NCBI RefSeq assembly: GCF_003112555.1
Contig: NZ_BEWB01000010.1
Span: 62,001 to 126,000 of the forward strand
Direction: 5' to 3'
Source of the DNA: Streptomyces coelicoflavus
Lineage (GTDB): Bacteria > Actinomycetota > Actinomycetes > Streptomycetales > Streptomycetaceae
Length of the DNA: 64,000 nucleotides
Part shown: positions 42,981 through 51,282 of the stretch, in pieces
How the letters are laid out: each line of letters opens with the position of its first letter
How positions within the stretch are numbered: position 1 is the stretch's first letter
The notes under the pieces: generated by a model
Seen by the model: the letters and a program-made list of their open reading frames with translations, nothing else
What the model was told of the DNA's origin: nothing
The model's database searches: none
Translations under genes and position numbers: made by a program

Positions 42981-44036
42981 TCAGCCCTTCTGGAGGGTGG
43001 TCAGGCCGTGCTCGATGAAGACGGGGACGAGGTCGCCGATGCGGTCGAAGCCGCGGCCGACCGTCTGGCCCAGCGTGTAGCGGTAGTGGATGCCCTCCAG
43101 GATCACGGCGAGCTTGAACCACGCGAACGCCGTGTACCAGGCGACCGCGGTGACGTCGCGCCCCGAGCGGGCGGCGTACCGCTCGATCAGTTCGGCGGGG
43201 GCGGGGTGGCCGGGGGCCTGGGCGGTGGTGGAGACGGGGGAGTCGGGCATGCCGAGCGGGCTGCTGTACATCACCAGCAGGCCGAGGTCGGTCAGCGGGT
43301 CGCCGAGCGTGGACATCTCCCAGTCGAGGATCGCCCTGATCCTGCTTCTCGCGCCGTTCCCGTCGCCGTTCTCGCCGTTCTCGTCACCGATGAGGACGTT
43401 GTCGAGGCGGTAGTCGCCGTGCACGACGGTCGGTGCGGGGGAGCGCGGCAGTTCCCGGCCGAGCGTGGCGTGCAGCTCGTCGATGCCGGCCAGGTCGCGG
43501 TTGCGGGAGGCGTCGAGCTGCTTGGCCCAGCGGCGCAGCTGGCGGTCCAGGAAGCCCTCGGGGCGGCCGAAGTCCGCGAGGCCCACCCGGTCGGGGTCCA
43601 CCGCGTGCAGGTGGACCAGTGTGTCGACGAGGTCCAGCACGGCGGCGCGGGTGCGCTCGGGCCCGAGGGGGGCGAGCTGCTCGGCGGTGCGGTACGGGGT
43701 GCCGTCCACGAACTCCATCACGTAGAACGGTGCCCCCAGCACCTCCTCGTCCTCGCACAGCAGCACCGGGCGCGGCACCGGCACGTCCGTCGGGTGCAGC
43801 GCGCTGATGACGCGGTGCTCGCGCCGCATGTCGTGCGCGGTGGCCAGGACGTGGCCGAGCGGGGGGCGCCGTACCACCCAGCGGGCGGTGCCGTCCGAGA
43901 CGGCGTAGGTGAGGTTCGACCGTCCGCCCTCGATCAGCCGGCCGGACAGCGGACCGGTCACCAGGCCGGGCCGCTCGCGGTCGAGCAGGACGCGCAACCG
44001 GTCGAGATCGAGTCCGGGCGGGTGGTCGGGGCTCAT
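42981..44036 (-). CDS. ACAD11/LvaA-like phosphotransferase (APH fold kinase)
   Basis: A 351-residue kinase-like protein of the aminoglycoside phosphotransferase fold. The catalytic loop is VVHGDYRLDNVLI and the metal motif is ILDWEMSTLGDPLTDLG, nearly identical in pattern to the kinase half of ACAD11 and to Pseudomonas LvaA, which phosphorylates the 4-hydroxyl of 4-hydroxyacyl-CoA. The Gly-rich N-terminal part (LIEGGRSNLTYAV) binds ATP. The start at 44036 (MSPDHPPGLD) is preferred. It is first in an operon with the ACAD gene and has a TetR-type operator in its promoter. An antibiotic-resistance role is unlikely. Confidence 0.9.
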   Translation of the reverse strand: MSPDHPPGLDLDRLRVLLDRERPGLVTGPLSGRLIEGGRSNLTYAVSDGTARWVVRRPPLGHVLATAHDMRREHRVISALHPTDVPVPRPVLLCEDEEVLGAPFYVMEFVDGTPYRTAEQLAPLGPERTRAAVLDLVDTLVHLHAVDPDRVGLADFGRPEGFLDRQLRRWAKQLDASRNRDLAGIDELHATLGRELPRSPAPTVVHGDYRLDNVLIGDENGENGDGNGARSRIRAILDWEMSTLGDPLTDLGLLVMYSSPLGMPDSPVSTTAQAPGHPAPAELIERYAARSGRDVTAVAWYTAFAWFKLAVILEGIHYRYTLGQTVGRGFDRIGDLVPVFIEHGLTTLQKG

Positions 44037-44077
44037 CGGCTCTCCCTGGGGCAGGCGAACAGTACCCGACATATGAT

Positions 44078-44091
44078 GCCGACCGGTCGGT
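44078..44091. promoter_or_regulatory. TetR-type operator before the phosphotransferase/ACAD operon
   Basis: GCCGACCGGTCGGT matches ACYRACYRGTYRGT at 13 of 14 positions and lies in a longer palindrome (AT-G-CCGACCGGTCGG-T-AT). It sits 42 bp before the operon start. It is paired in type with the site at 40110-40123. Confidence 0.65.
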
Positions 44092-44150
44092 ATGCCGTCC
44101 AGTGGGCGGACGGAACGTGATCGGCGTTACGGGCGGGCCGGCGCCGTTCC

Positions 44151-44480
44151 TCAGAGGACGAGGAGCGCCCCGCAGACGGCGAGGGCGAGGATGCACAGGG
44201 TGGCGGCGGTGACGCGCGGCGGGGTGATCGCCGGGGGTCTGCTCGCCTCGGCGAGGGCGCGGATACGGCCGTGCGCGATCCGGACGAAGGCGAGCCACAG
44301 GGCACAGCACAGGGCGGCGGCCAGCACCGAGAGGGTCGTCGCGCCGCCGTGCAGCGCCGCCTTCACGGCGAGTACGGCGACGACCGTGCCGGACAGCGTG
44401 GTGCGGCGCCAGGCGAGCCGGGTGCGCTCCGGCTGGAGCCCGGGGTCGCGGTCCGCGGGTGCCGCGTCGGCGCCGGGCAC
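44151..44480 (-). CDS. DUF202 family membrane protein
   Basis: A 109-residue DUF202 protein. The family start LQPERTRLAWRRTTLS is followed by three helices (GTVVAVLAVKAAL, LSVLAAALCCALWLAFVRIA, ATLCILALAVCGALLVL). It starts at GTG 44480 with GGGAGG just upstream, two bases after the stop codon of the preceding DUF202 gene, so the two are coupled and may form a complex. The function of DUF202 proteins in bacteria is unknown. Confidence 0.8.
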   Translation of the reverse strand: MPGADAAPADRDPGLQPERTRLAWRRTTLSGTVVAVLAVKAALHGGATTLSVLAAALCCALWLAFVRIAHGRIRALAEASRPPAITPPRVTAATLCILALAVCGALLVL

Positions 44481-44482
44481 GC

Positions 44483-44875
44483 TCAGCCCTCCCAGCCGAC
44501 GAGGACCACGACGACCATCACGACGGCGACGACCGCCACGACCAGGCTGAGCAGTGCCGGGAAACGGGAGACGGGCAGGTCCTCGCCCCGGCGCATGGCG
44601 CGTTCGCAGCGCGCCCAGTGGTTCACGGCCCGCAGCGAGCACACCACGCCGGCGGCGAGCAGCGCGAGCGCGAGCCCGACCCGCCAGCCCCACCGCAGGT
44701 CGGGCAGGAACTGATCCACCGCGAACCCGCCGCCGATCAGCGCGAGGGCGGTACGCAGCCAGGCCAGGAACGTACGCTCGTTGGCCAGCGAGAACCGGTA
44801 GTCGGGGGTCCGCCCTTCCCGCCGCACCTCCTCAGGCGCAAACCACAACCGAACACTCCGCACAAATTCACTCAC
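44483..44875 (-). CDS. DUF202 family membrane protein, YidH-like
   Basis: A 130-residue YidH-like DUF202 protein. DYRFSLANERTFLAWLRTALALIGGGFAV is the family signature, followed by helices GWRVGLALALLAAGVVCSLRAV and ALLSLVVAVVAVVMVVVVLVG. It is the first gene of a two-gene unit with a second DUF202 gene. Function unknown. Confidence 0.85.
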   Translation of the reverse strand: MSEFVRSVRLWFAPEEVRREGRTPDYRFSLANERTFLAWLRTALALIGGGFAVDQFLPDLRWGWRVGLALALLAAGVVCSLRAVNHWARCERAMRRGEDLPVSRFPALLSLVVAVVAVVMVVVVLVGWEG

Positions 44876-45002
44876 CCAGGGACCCTATCCGGCACTCCCG
44901 CCGCCACCGCGGGCAGTCGTCCGCCGGAGGCACCCCGCCACGCCGGGCCGCGCACCCGCCCCCGCGCCCACCGCGACACCAATCACCCGAACGCACCCCG
45001 GT

Positions 45003-45524
45003 TCAGCGAACGCCCCGCCAGGCCCGCAGCCGCGCATACGCCGCCACCCCGTCCGGCACGAACTCCCACACCCCCTCCCCGACCCGCCCCTCCAGCTCCC
45101 CCTCGGAGAGAAACGCGTACCAGTCCACCTCCTCCACCTGCGGAGACACCGCCCCCGCCACCCGCACCTCGTACACCGCCGACCACCACGTCCGCCCACC
45201 CCCGTCGTCGTACAGGAACTTGAACAGGAACTCCGGCCGCGGCAGCCCGCTCACCCCCAGCTCCTCCTCCGCCTCCCGCAGCGCCGCGTCGTCGTAGGAC
45301 TCACCCGCGCCGACCACCCCGCCGACGAACATGTCGTACAACGCGGGAAACACCAGCTTCGAAGCCGTACGGCGATGGACGAAGACCCGCCCCTCGGGGT
45401 CCCGGGCCCACACGAACACGCACCGGTGCCGCAGCCCGCGGGCGTACACGTCGCCCCGCCGGGCCCGCCCGACGACGCGGTCGTCCTCGTCGACGACGTC
45501 GAGAATCTCGTCAGCAGAACTCAT
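45003..45524 (-). CDS. Nudix hydrolase, YfcD/isopentenyl-isomerase-like subgroup
   Basis: A 173-residue Nudix protein. The Nudix box is complete in GGVVGAGESYDDAALREAEEELGV, with the metal-binding REAEEEL. The N-terminal DEILDVVDEDDRVVGRARRGDVYARGLRHRCVFVW is typical of the YfcD branch related to isopentenyl-diphosphate isomerase. The substrate is a nucleoside diphosphate derivative or similar compound and cannot be fixed. It starts at ATG 45524. The 127 bp downstream (44876-45002) are GC-rich without a visible gene. Confidence 0.88.
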   Translation of the reverse strand: MSSADEILDVVDEDDRVVGRARRGDVYARGLRHRCVFVWARDPEGRVFVHRRTASKLVFPALYDMFVGGVVGAGESYDDAALREAEEELGVSGLPRPEFLFKFLYDDGGGRTWWSAVYEVRVAGAVSPQVEEVDWYAFLSEGELEGRVGEGVWEFVPDGVAAYARLRAWRGVR

Positions 45525-45555
45525 CCCCCCATCCAAACAGCGGACGGCGCAGGCC

Positions 45556-46485
45556 TCAGCTCCGCTCCAGCGCCCGTTCGCGCCCGCTCTCGCCCGTCCC
45601 CGTGCCCTGCGGCAGCGCCGGATGCAGCCCCAGCAGGACGATGCCCACCACGATCGCCGCGAGACCGGCCGCCTCCCACGCGAGGGCGCCGGCGTCGGTG
45701 CGCAGCCGGTCGCCGAGGAAACCGACCCCGCAGACGATGCCCGCCAGCGGCTGGGCCGCCGTCAGCGCGGGCAGCGACCTGCGCAGGGGTGCCGTCTCGA
45801 AGGCGCTCTGGACCAGGACCAGACCGGTGATGCCGAGCACCACCACGGCGTACGGCTGCCAGCCCGTCAGCAGCTCCGACAGGCCGCCCGCCGAGAAGCG
45901 CCGGCCGCTGACCCGGGTCAACGCGTCCTGCACCCCGTACACCAGGCCGGCGGCCAGGGCCAGCAGCGCCGGACCCCAGGTCAGCCGTAGGCGGCCGGCG
46001 CACAGCGTGAGCAGGAGCGCCAGGCCCAGCATCACGCCGACGATCAGCCAGTGCCGTACCGGGTCGGTCACCGCGCTGCCCCCGCGCGGCTCGCCCGCGA
46101 CGATGAACGCGCTCACCCCGCCCGCGAGCAGGGCGAGGCCGGCCCAGCCCTGGCGGCCCAGCGGCTGCCGGGTCTGCACGCGGGACAGCGCGAGGGCGAA
46201 GAGGAGGTTCGTCGCCAGGAGGGGTTCCACCAGCGTGAGTTCACCGCCGCCCAGCGCGATCGCACCGAGGACCAGACCGGCCACCATCAGCCCCATGCCG
46301 GCCAGCCAGCGCGGCACCCGCACGAGGTCGAGCAGGAGGCGGGGCGAGAGGAAGTCGCCCAGCGGGGCACGCTCGGCCGCGTTCTGCTGGAGGACGAAAC
46401 CGAAACCCAGACAGCACGCGGCGCACACGGCGAGAACGAGAACCAGAACCGACACGCTGCGTACCTCGATCGTCAGTCGGGTCAC
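45556..46485 (-). CDS. DMT family transporter
   Basis: A 309-residue membrane protein with nine or ten helices (for example SVLVLVLAVCAACCLGFGFVL, WLAGMGLMVAGLVLGAIALGG, LVEPLLATNLLFALALSRV, HWLIVGVMLGLALLLTLCAG and AAGLAAIVVGIVLLGL). The layout resembles the NIPA/DMT group of metabolite transporters in actinobacteria. The start at GTG 46485 is a choice among several; upstream codons read through a Pro/Arg-rich stretch unlike a transporter. Substrate unknown. It is downstream of no clear regulator. Confidence 0.78.
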   Translation of the reverse strand: MTRLTIEVRSVSVLVLVLAVCAACCLGFGFVLQQNAAERAPLGDFLSPRLLLDLVRVPRWLAGMGLMVAGLVLGAIALGGGELTLVEPLLATNLLFALALSRVQTRQPLGRQGWAGLALLAGGVSAFIVAGEPRGGSAVTDPVRHWLIVGVMLGLALLLTLCAGRLRLTWGPALLALAAGLVYGVQDALTRVSGRRFSAGGLSELLTGWQPYAVVVLGITGLVLVQSAFETAPLRRSLPALTAAQPLAGIVCGVGFLGDRLRTDAGALAWEAAGLAAIVVGIVLLGLHPALPQGTGTGESGRERALERS

Positions 46486-46652
46486 GGGGGCGTCGCGGCC
46501 GACTCTAGTGCGGGTGGCCGCCGGGTGCCGGGCGAGCGGCGCATTCGGGGGCACGGGCCGGCGACGGGCGCCGGACACGCGGACGGCGACCGCCGATCGG
46601 CACAAGTTCCCCTGCTGTAACGCGAGTTGACGCGTGTAACGGGCCGGATCCT

Positions 46653-46724
46653 CTTGACGTCAAGCCTTGGCTGCCGGTTTGCTGTGCGTGATCAGTTCAT
46701 GGCAATCCGGTCATGGCAGTCCGG
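46653..46724 (+). promoter_or_regulatory. Palindrome and tandem duplication upstream of the 46.7-kb gene
   Basis: CTTGACGTCAAG (46653-46664) is a perfect 12-bp palindrome that includes a TTGACG -35-like hexamer. Downstream, TCATGGCARTCCGG is tandemly duplicated at 46697-46710 and 46711-46724, giving two ATG codons in different frames. This makes the start of the following gene uncertain. Confidence 0.45.
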
Positions 46725-47715
46725 CTACGACGACCTACCGCGTCGCGTGAGGAAGTTTCCCGCGGTGTCCCCACCCCCGCCTCCCCTCGGCCGCGGCCGC
46801 AAACGCGCGGCCCAGACCTTCGACGAGGCCCTCGACGACGCCGAACTCGCCGCCGCACGTGCCGCGTTGGCCCAGGGGCGCTGGCAGTCCGTCCGGTCCC
46901 TGCTGGTCCACACGGGTGACGACTGGGACCGCCGGGGGCACCGGGTGTCCGTCCTGGCGCGCGAATCCCACTGCGCGCCCTGGGCCCGCGAGTGGCTGCT
47001 CGCCGACCCCGGCTCCGCCGACGCGTCGGTGCTGCTCGCCTTCGCCCTGGTCCACCGCGCCCTGCGGGGCAAGGAGAAGCCCGCGCGGGTCCGCGAGGCG
47101 TGCCGGGACGCCGCGGCCCTCGTGCCGGACGATCCCACGCCCTGGCTCGGGCTGCTCGTGCTGGAACGCTCGCTGGGCACCGACCAGGACGCCGTCCGCG
47201 TCTTCGACGAGGTGCGCGGACGGTACGCCGACCACCACCACGCCCACCACCTGATGGTGGCCCGGCTCGCCGAGCGCGGCGTCGACGGCGGCTCCGACCC
47301 GCTGCACGAGGTGTACGACTTCGCCAACTGGGCCGCCGAGCAGGCCCCCGCCGACTCCCCGCTGGCCATCCTCCCGGTCGTCGCGCACGCCGAGCGCTAC
47401 CGGGTGCTGGCCGCCGCCGGGCACGAGTCGCCCGACCCGGCCGCCTCGGGCCACTGGGTCGGCCGGCGCGCCCGGCTGGTGATGAAGGCGGCCTTCGACT
47501 GGTGGCTGGAATGGGAGCAGGACGGCCACCCGCGCCGGCTGATCGACCTCAACTTCCTCGCCCACGCCAAGTCCTGCGAGGGCCGCGGCGCCGAGGCCGC
47601 CGCGCTGTTCCACCGCATCGGCGAGCACGCCACGCCGGCCCCGTGGTCCTACCCGGACCGCGACCCGTTCGCCGCCTTCCGGGCCGCCCGCGAGGGCGCG
47701 CTCGGCACGGCCTGA
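46699..47715 (+). CDS. Hypothetical protein with helical repeat-like fold
   Basis: About 338 residues, almost entirely alpha-helical by composition, with alternating Ala/Leu/Arg-rich helices (DDAELAAARAALAQGRWQSVRSLL, REACRDAAALVPDDPTPWLGLLVLERSLG) resembling tetratricopeptide-type repeats. A conserved-looking histidine-rich stretch RYADHHHAHHLMVARL and FDWWLEWEQDGHPRRLIDLNFLAHAKSCEGRG are present. No enzyme motif is recognised. The start may be ATG 46699 or a GTG near 46765 that has GGAAG upstream and gives VSPPPPPLGRGRKRA. It precedes an APC permease gene by 64 bp in the same direction. Confidence 0.7.
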   Translation: MAIRSWQSGYDDLPRRVRKFPAVSPPPPPLGRGRKRAAQTFDEALDDAELAAARAALAQGRWQSVRSLLVHTGDDWDRRGHRVSVLARESHCAPWAREWLLADPGSADASVLLAFALVHRALRGKEKPARVREACRDAAALVPDDPTPWLGLLVLERSLGTDQDAVRVFDEVRGRYADHHHAHHLMVARLAERGVDGGSDPLHEVYDFANWAAEQAPADSPLAILPVVAHAERYRVLAAAGHESPDPAASGHWVGRRARLVMKAAFDWWLEWEQDGHPRRLIDLNFLAHAKSCEGRGAEAAALFHRIGEHATPAPWSYPDRDPFAAFRAAREGALGTA

Positions 47716-47779
47716 CCGCCCGGAAGACCCGACGCACACCACCCCGCACGAAAGCCACACGAGAGAGGGACGTCCTGCG

Positions 47780-49318
47780 ATGACCACGGGCAGTTCGAGT
47801 ACGAGCAGATCCGCGAGCGGTGGAGCCATCAGCACCTTCAAGGGCGAGGAGCGCGCCCTGCGCGCCGACCGGCTGGGCACGGGAGGACTGCTCCTGTCCG
47901 TGCTCGCCGCCACCGCCCCGCTGATGGTGGTCGCGGGCGTCATGCCCACCACCTTCGCGGTCATGGGCATCGTCGGACAGCCCCTGCTCTTCGTGGTGCT
48001 CGGCGTGGTGCTGATCCTGTTCAGCATCGGGTACGCCGAGATGAGCCGGCACGTCCACAACGCGGGCGCCTTCTACGCGTACATCTCCCGGGGCCTGGGC
48101 GGTACCGCCGGCGCGGGCGCCGCCCTGGTCGCGCTGGTCGCCTACAACGCCCTCCAGGTCGGCATCTACGGCATCTTCGGCTTCGAGGTCTCCGGCCTGC
48201 TGTCCACCTACGCCGACCTCGACGTGGCCTGGTGGATCCCGGCCCTGCTGGCGGTCCTCGCGGTCGGCGCGCTGGGCTGGCTGAAGATCGACGTCAACGC
48301 GCGCGTGCTGGGCGTCCTGCTGCTCATCGAGGTCGTCCTCGTGGTGGTGTTCGACATCGCCGCCGTCGCCGACCCGGGCGCACAGGGCCTGTCGTTGCAC
48401 GCCTTCAACCCGGACACCCTGACCGGCGCCGGGGTCGGCACCGCGCTCTGCTTCTGCATCGCCGCCTTCCTCGGCTTCGAGCAGGCACCGGTGTACGCCG
48501 AGGAGACCAGCCGGCCGCACGTACTGGTTCCGCGTGTCATGTTCCTGGCGGTCGCGGGGGTCGCCGTCTTCTTCGCGCTCAGCAGCTGGGCCCTGACCGT
48601 GGCCACCGGACCCGACAGGATCGTCGGCACCGCGCGGGAGCAGAGCGCCGGACTGCTGTTCTTCCTGACCGAGTCACGGCTCGGCGGCACCTTCACCGAC
48701 GTCCTGCACGTCCTGTTCGTCACCGGCATGTTCGCCGCCCTGCTCAGCTTCCACAACGTCGTCGCCCGGTACGCCTTCGCCATGGGCCGCGAGGGCCTGC
48801 TGCCCGCCGCCTTCGGACGGACCAGCGGCACCAGCGGCGCGCCCGGCACCGGCTCGCTGCTCCAGACCGCCGTGTCCGCGGTCGTCGTCATCGGCTTCGC
48901 GATCGCCGACGACAAGCCGAACGGCGACCCCACCCAGCCCGTGCTGCACCTGTTCACCTGGGGCGGCAACATCGGGGCCCTCGGCGTGATCGTGCTGATG
49001 GCCGCCGCCTCGTTCTCCGTCGTGGCCTTCTTCGTCCGGCGCGGCGCCGCCGGGGCCCAGGGCGTACGCCTGGTCACCTCCACCGTCGCGGGCCTCGCCC
49101 TGCTGGTGATCGCCGGCTACACGGTCAAGGACTTCGACGTGCTCGTCGGCGCGGGACCCGGCTCCGCCCTCAGCTGGGTGCTGCCCGGCATCATCGGCCT
49201 CGCCGCGGTCGCCGGCGTGGTGCAGGGTCTGCTCCTGCGCTCCCGCGCCCCCGAACGGCACGCCCGCATCGGCCAGGGCAACGAGGCGTTCCAACTGGAC
49301 AAGGCCGCCTCCTCCTGA
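47780..49318 (+). CDS. APC family amino acid permease
   Basis: A 512-residue transporter with 12 or more helices. The consensus amphipathic region GYAEMSRHVHNAGAFYAYISRGLGG after helix 2 and GFEQAPVYAEETSRPHVLVPR in the loop after helix 6 are signatures of amino acid-polyamine-organocation permeases. The N-terminal SSSTSRSASGGAIST tail is cytoplasmic. GAGAGAGGGA-like purines (GAGAGAGGGA at 47761-47770) precede the ATG. Substrate unknown; members of this branch import amino acids or amines such as putrescine or ethanolamine. Confidence 0.88.
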   Translation: MTTGSSSTSRSASGGAISTFKGEERALRADRLGTGGLLLSVLAATAPLMVVAGVMPTTFAVMGIVGQPLLFVVLGVVLILFSIGYAEMSRHVHNAGAFYAYISRGLGGTAGAGAALVALVAYNALQVGIYGIFGFEVSGLLSTYADLDVAWWIPALLAVLAVGALGWLKIDVNARVLGVLLLIEVVLVVVFDIAAVADPGAQGLSLHAFNPDTLTGAGVGTALCFCIAAFLGFEQAPVYAEETSRPHVLVPRVMFLAVAGVAVFFALSSWALTVATGPDRIVGTAREQSAGLLFFLTESRLGGTFTDVLHVLFVTGMFAALLSFHNVVARYAFAMGREGLLPAAFGRTSGTSGAPGTGSLLQTAVSAVVVIGFAIADDKPNGDPTQPVLHLFTWGGNIGALGVIVLMAAASFSVVAFFVRRGAAGAQGVRLVTSTVAGLALLVIAGYTVKDFDVLVGAGPGSALSWVLPGIIGLAAVAGVVQGLLLRSRAPERHARIGQGNEAFQLDKAASS

Positions 49319-49346
49319 CCGGGGGAGGGGCGGCCTTGGGGGTGTC

Positions 49347-49377
49347 CGGGCTCCGGCGTCTCGTGAGTCGGAGCCCG
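49347..49377. terminator. Bidirectional hairpin between APC permease and sugar-acid dehydrogenase genes
   Basis: CGGGCTCCG (49347-49355) pairs perfectly with CGGAGCCCG (49369-49377) in the 80-bp gap between convergent genes. Confidence 0.65.
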
Positions 49378-49398
49378 AACATGCGGGGCGTGCCGGAC

Positions 49399-50478
49399 TC
49401 AGCCGGCCGGAGCCGCGCCGAAGTCCAGCAGCACCTTGCAGGACCGGCTCCGGTCCGCGGCCAGCTCGAACGCCGACGCCGCGTCCCGCACCGGCACCAC
49501 CGCGCTGACCAGCGCGTCGAACGCGGGCTCGGCCGCGAGCAGGCGCAGCGCGTCGTCGAACTCGCCGTCGAAGCGGAACGCCCCGCGCAGCTCGATCTCC
49601 CGGCTCACCACCAGGTTCCCGGGGAAGGGGCTCTGCCCCGGCGGCAGCATGCCGAGCTGGACGACCACACCGCCGCGCCGCACCAGCCGCAGACAGGTGT
49701 CGAGACCCGCGGCCACCCCGGAGGCCTCGACGGCCGTGTCCACCTCTCCCGGCCAACCGGAGTCGTCCGGGTCGTCGGCCCGTACGAGGGTGTCGGCACC
49801 GGCCGCCCGCGCGTACTCCAGAGCCGCGGGCAGCAGGTCCGTCACCGTCACGCGTGCCGCGCCCGCCGCCTTCGCCGCCGCGACCACCAGGCACCCGATC
49901 GGCCCGGCGCCGGTGACCAGCACGTGCCGGCCCGTCAGGTCCCCGGCCCGGCGCACGGCGTGCAGGGCGACGGACAGGGGCTCGGCGAGCGCGCCCCGGC
50001 GCGGGTCCAGTCCGGCCGGGAGGGCGCGCACCTGCTCGGCGGGGACGACGATCCGCGCCGCGAATCCGCCCTGGACGTGCGGGAACCGGGCCGCGCTGCC
50101 CAGGTAACGGGTGTCCCGGCAGACGTTGCGCCGTCCGTCCACGCACTCCGGACACACCCCGCACGGGGTCGCCGGGTGCACGGCGACGGACGCACCGGCC
50201 GCCGGACGCGGCCCACCCGCCGGACCGGCGGTGTCCGGGGAGCCGTACGCCACGAGCGTCCCGACCACCTCGTGCCCGAGCAGCATCGGCTCCCGCAGGC
50301 GGAAGTCGCCGACGCCGCCGTGCCGCCAGTAGTGCAGGTCGGAGCCGCAGACACCGCCGTAGCGGACCGCGACCAGCGCCTCGCCGGGACCGGGCACGGG
50401 GGAGGGCACGTCCTCCACCCGCAGGTCACCCGCGCCGTGGATCACGCAGCCCGGCACGGAAGCCTCCCGCGCGCTCAC
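49399..50478 (-). CDS. idnD: Zinc-dependent sugar-acid dehydrogenase, L-idonate 5-dehydrogenase-like
   Basis: A 359-residue MDR dehydrogenase. Catalytic zinc motifs are YGGVCGSDLHYW and GHEVVGTL, the structural zinc cysteines are in TPCGVCPECVDGRRNVC, and the NAD(P) motif is VTGAGPIGCLVVAAAKAAG. CGSDLHYWRHG is typical of L-idonate and sorbitol dehydrogenases. The GTG start at 50478 overlaps the stop of the upstream SDR gene. As last gene of the gluconate operon it should oxidise L-idonate to 5-ketogluconate. The precise sugar acid is inferred. Confidence 0.82.
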   Translation of the reverse strand: MSAREASVPGCVIHGAGDLRVEDVPSPVPGPGEALVAVRYGGVCGSDLHYWRHGGVGDFRLREPMLLGHEVVGTLVAYGSPDTAGPAGGPRPAAGASVAVHPATPCGVCPECVDGRRNVCRDTRYLGSAARFPHVQGGFAARIVVPAEQVRALPAGLDPRRGALAEPLSVALHAVRRAGDLTGRHVLVTGAGPIGCLVVAAAKAAGAARVTVTDLLPAALEYARAAGADTLVRADDPDDSGWPGEVDTAVEASGVAAGLDTCLRLVRRGGVVVQLGMLPPGQSPFPGNLVVSREIELRGAFRFDGEFDDALRLLAAEPAFDALVSAVVPVRDAASAFELAADRSRSCKVLLDFGAAPAG

Positions 50479-51236
50479 AGGACGCTCGTCATTCCGCCGT
50501 CGACGTACAGGATCTGTCCGCCGACGAAGTCCGCCGCGGGCGAGGCGAGGAACAGCAGCCCGCCCACCAGGTCCTCCGTACGGCCCCACCGGCCGGCCGG
50601 AGTGCGCCCGCGCACCCAGGTGCTGAACTTCTCGTCCTCGACCAGCGGCCGGGTCAGCTCGGTCTCGATGTAGCCGGGGCCGAGCCCGTTGACCTGGACG
50701 CCGTACGGGCCCCAGTCGGCGCACATGCCCTTGGTGAGCATCTTGAGCGCGCCCTTGGTGGCGGCGTAGGGCGCGATGCCCGGGCGGACCACCTCGCTCT
50801 GCAGCGAGCAGATGTTGACGATCTTGCCGTGGCCGCGTTCCGTCATCCGGCGCGCCGCCTCCCGGCCCACCAGGAAGGCGCTGGTGAGATTGGTGTCCAG
50901 GACGCGGTGCCAGTCCGTGTCCGCGAACTCCAGCAGGGGAGCCCGGAGCTGCATCCCGGCGTTGTTGACCAGGATGTCGAGCGGACCCACCCGCTCCTCG
51001 ACCTCCGCGATCCCGGCGGCCACGGACGGACCGTCGGTCACGTCGAACACCGCCGTGCGGACCTCGCCGGGAAGTCCGGCGGCGGCCTCGGCGAGACGGT
51101 CGCCGTCGCGTCCGTTGAGGACCACCCGGCAGCCGGCCTCCGCGAGGCCCCGGGCCAGGGCCAGCCCGATGCCCCGGCTGGAGCCGGTCACCAGGGCGGT
51201 GCGCCCGCCGATGTCGAAGAGGGGGTGGGCCGTCAT
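50475..51236 (-). CDS. idnO: SDR family gluconate 5-dehydrogenase
   Basis: A 253-residue SDR. TGSSRGIG binds the cofactor, NNAGMQLRAPL follows, and the active site is CSLQSEV then YAATKGALK. NGRDGDR after strand 2 favours NADP(H). NAGMQ-R-P and WVRGRTPAGRWGRTEDLVGG match gluconate 5-dehydrogenases, which interconvert gluconate and 5-ketogluconate. The start MTAHPLFDIGG at 51236 fits the family. It lies between the permease and the idonate dehydrogenase in one operon, 46 bases after the permease. Confidence 0.87.
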   Translation of the reverse strand: MTAHPLFDIGGRTALVTGSSRGIGLALARGLAEAGCRVVLNGRDGDRLAEAAAGLPGEVRTAVFDVTDGPSVAAGIAEVEERVGPLDILVNNAGMQLRAPLLEFADTDWHRVLDTNLTSAFLVGREAARRMTERGHGKIVNICSLQSEVVRPGIAPYAATKGALKMLTKGMCADWGPYGVQVNGLGPGYIETELTRPLVEDEKFSTWVRGRTPAGRWGRTEDLVGGLLFLASPAADFVGGQILYVDGGMTSVL

Positions 51237-51282
51237 CGTCGTACTCCCGTTCCTGCTCGCTGGTACTGGATGCCTGGTGCGG

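Noticed and set aside
42981-44036. Aminoglycoside resistance gene
   Set aside because: The phosphotransferase fold is shared, but the motif details and the operon with an ACAD10/11-type dehydrogenase point to acyl-CoA metabolism.
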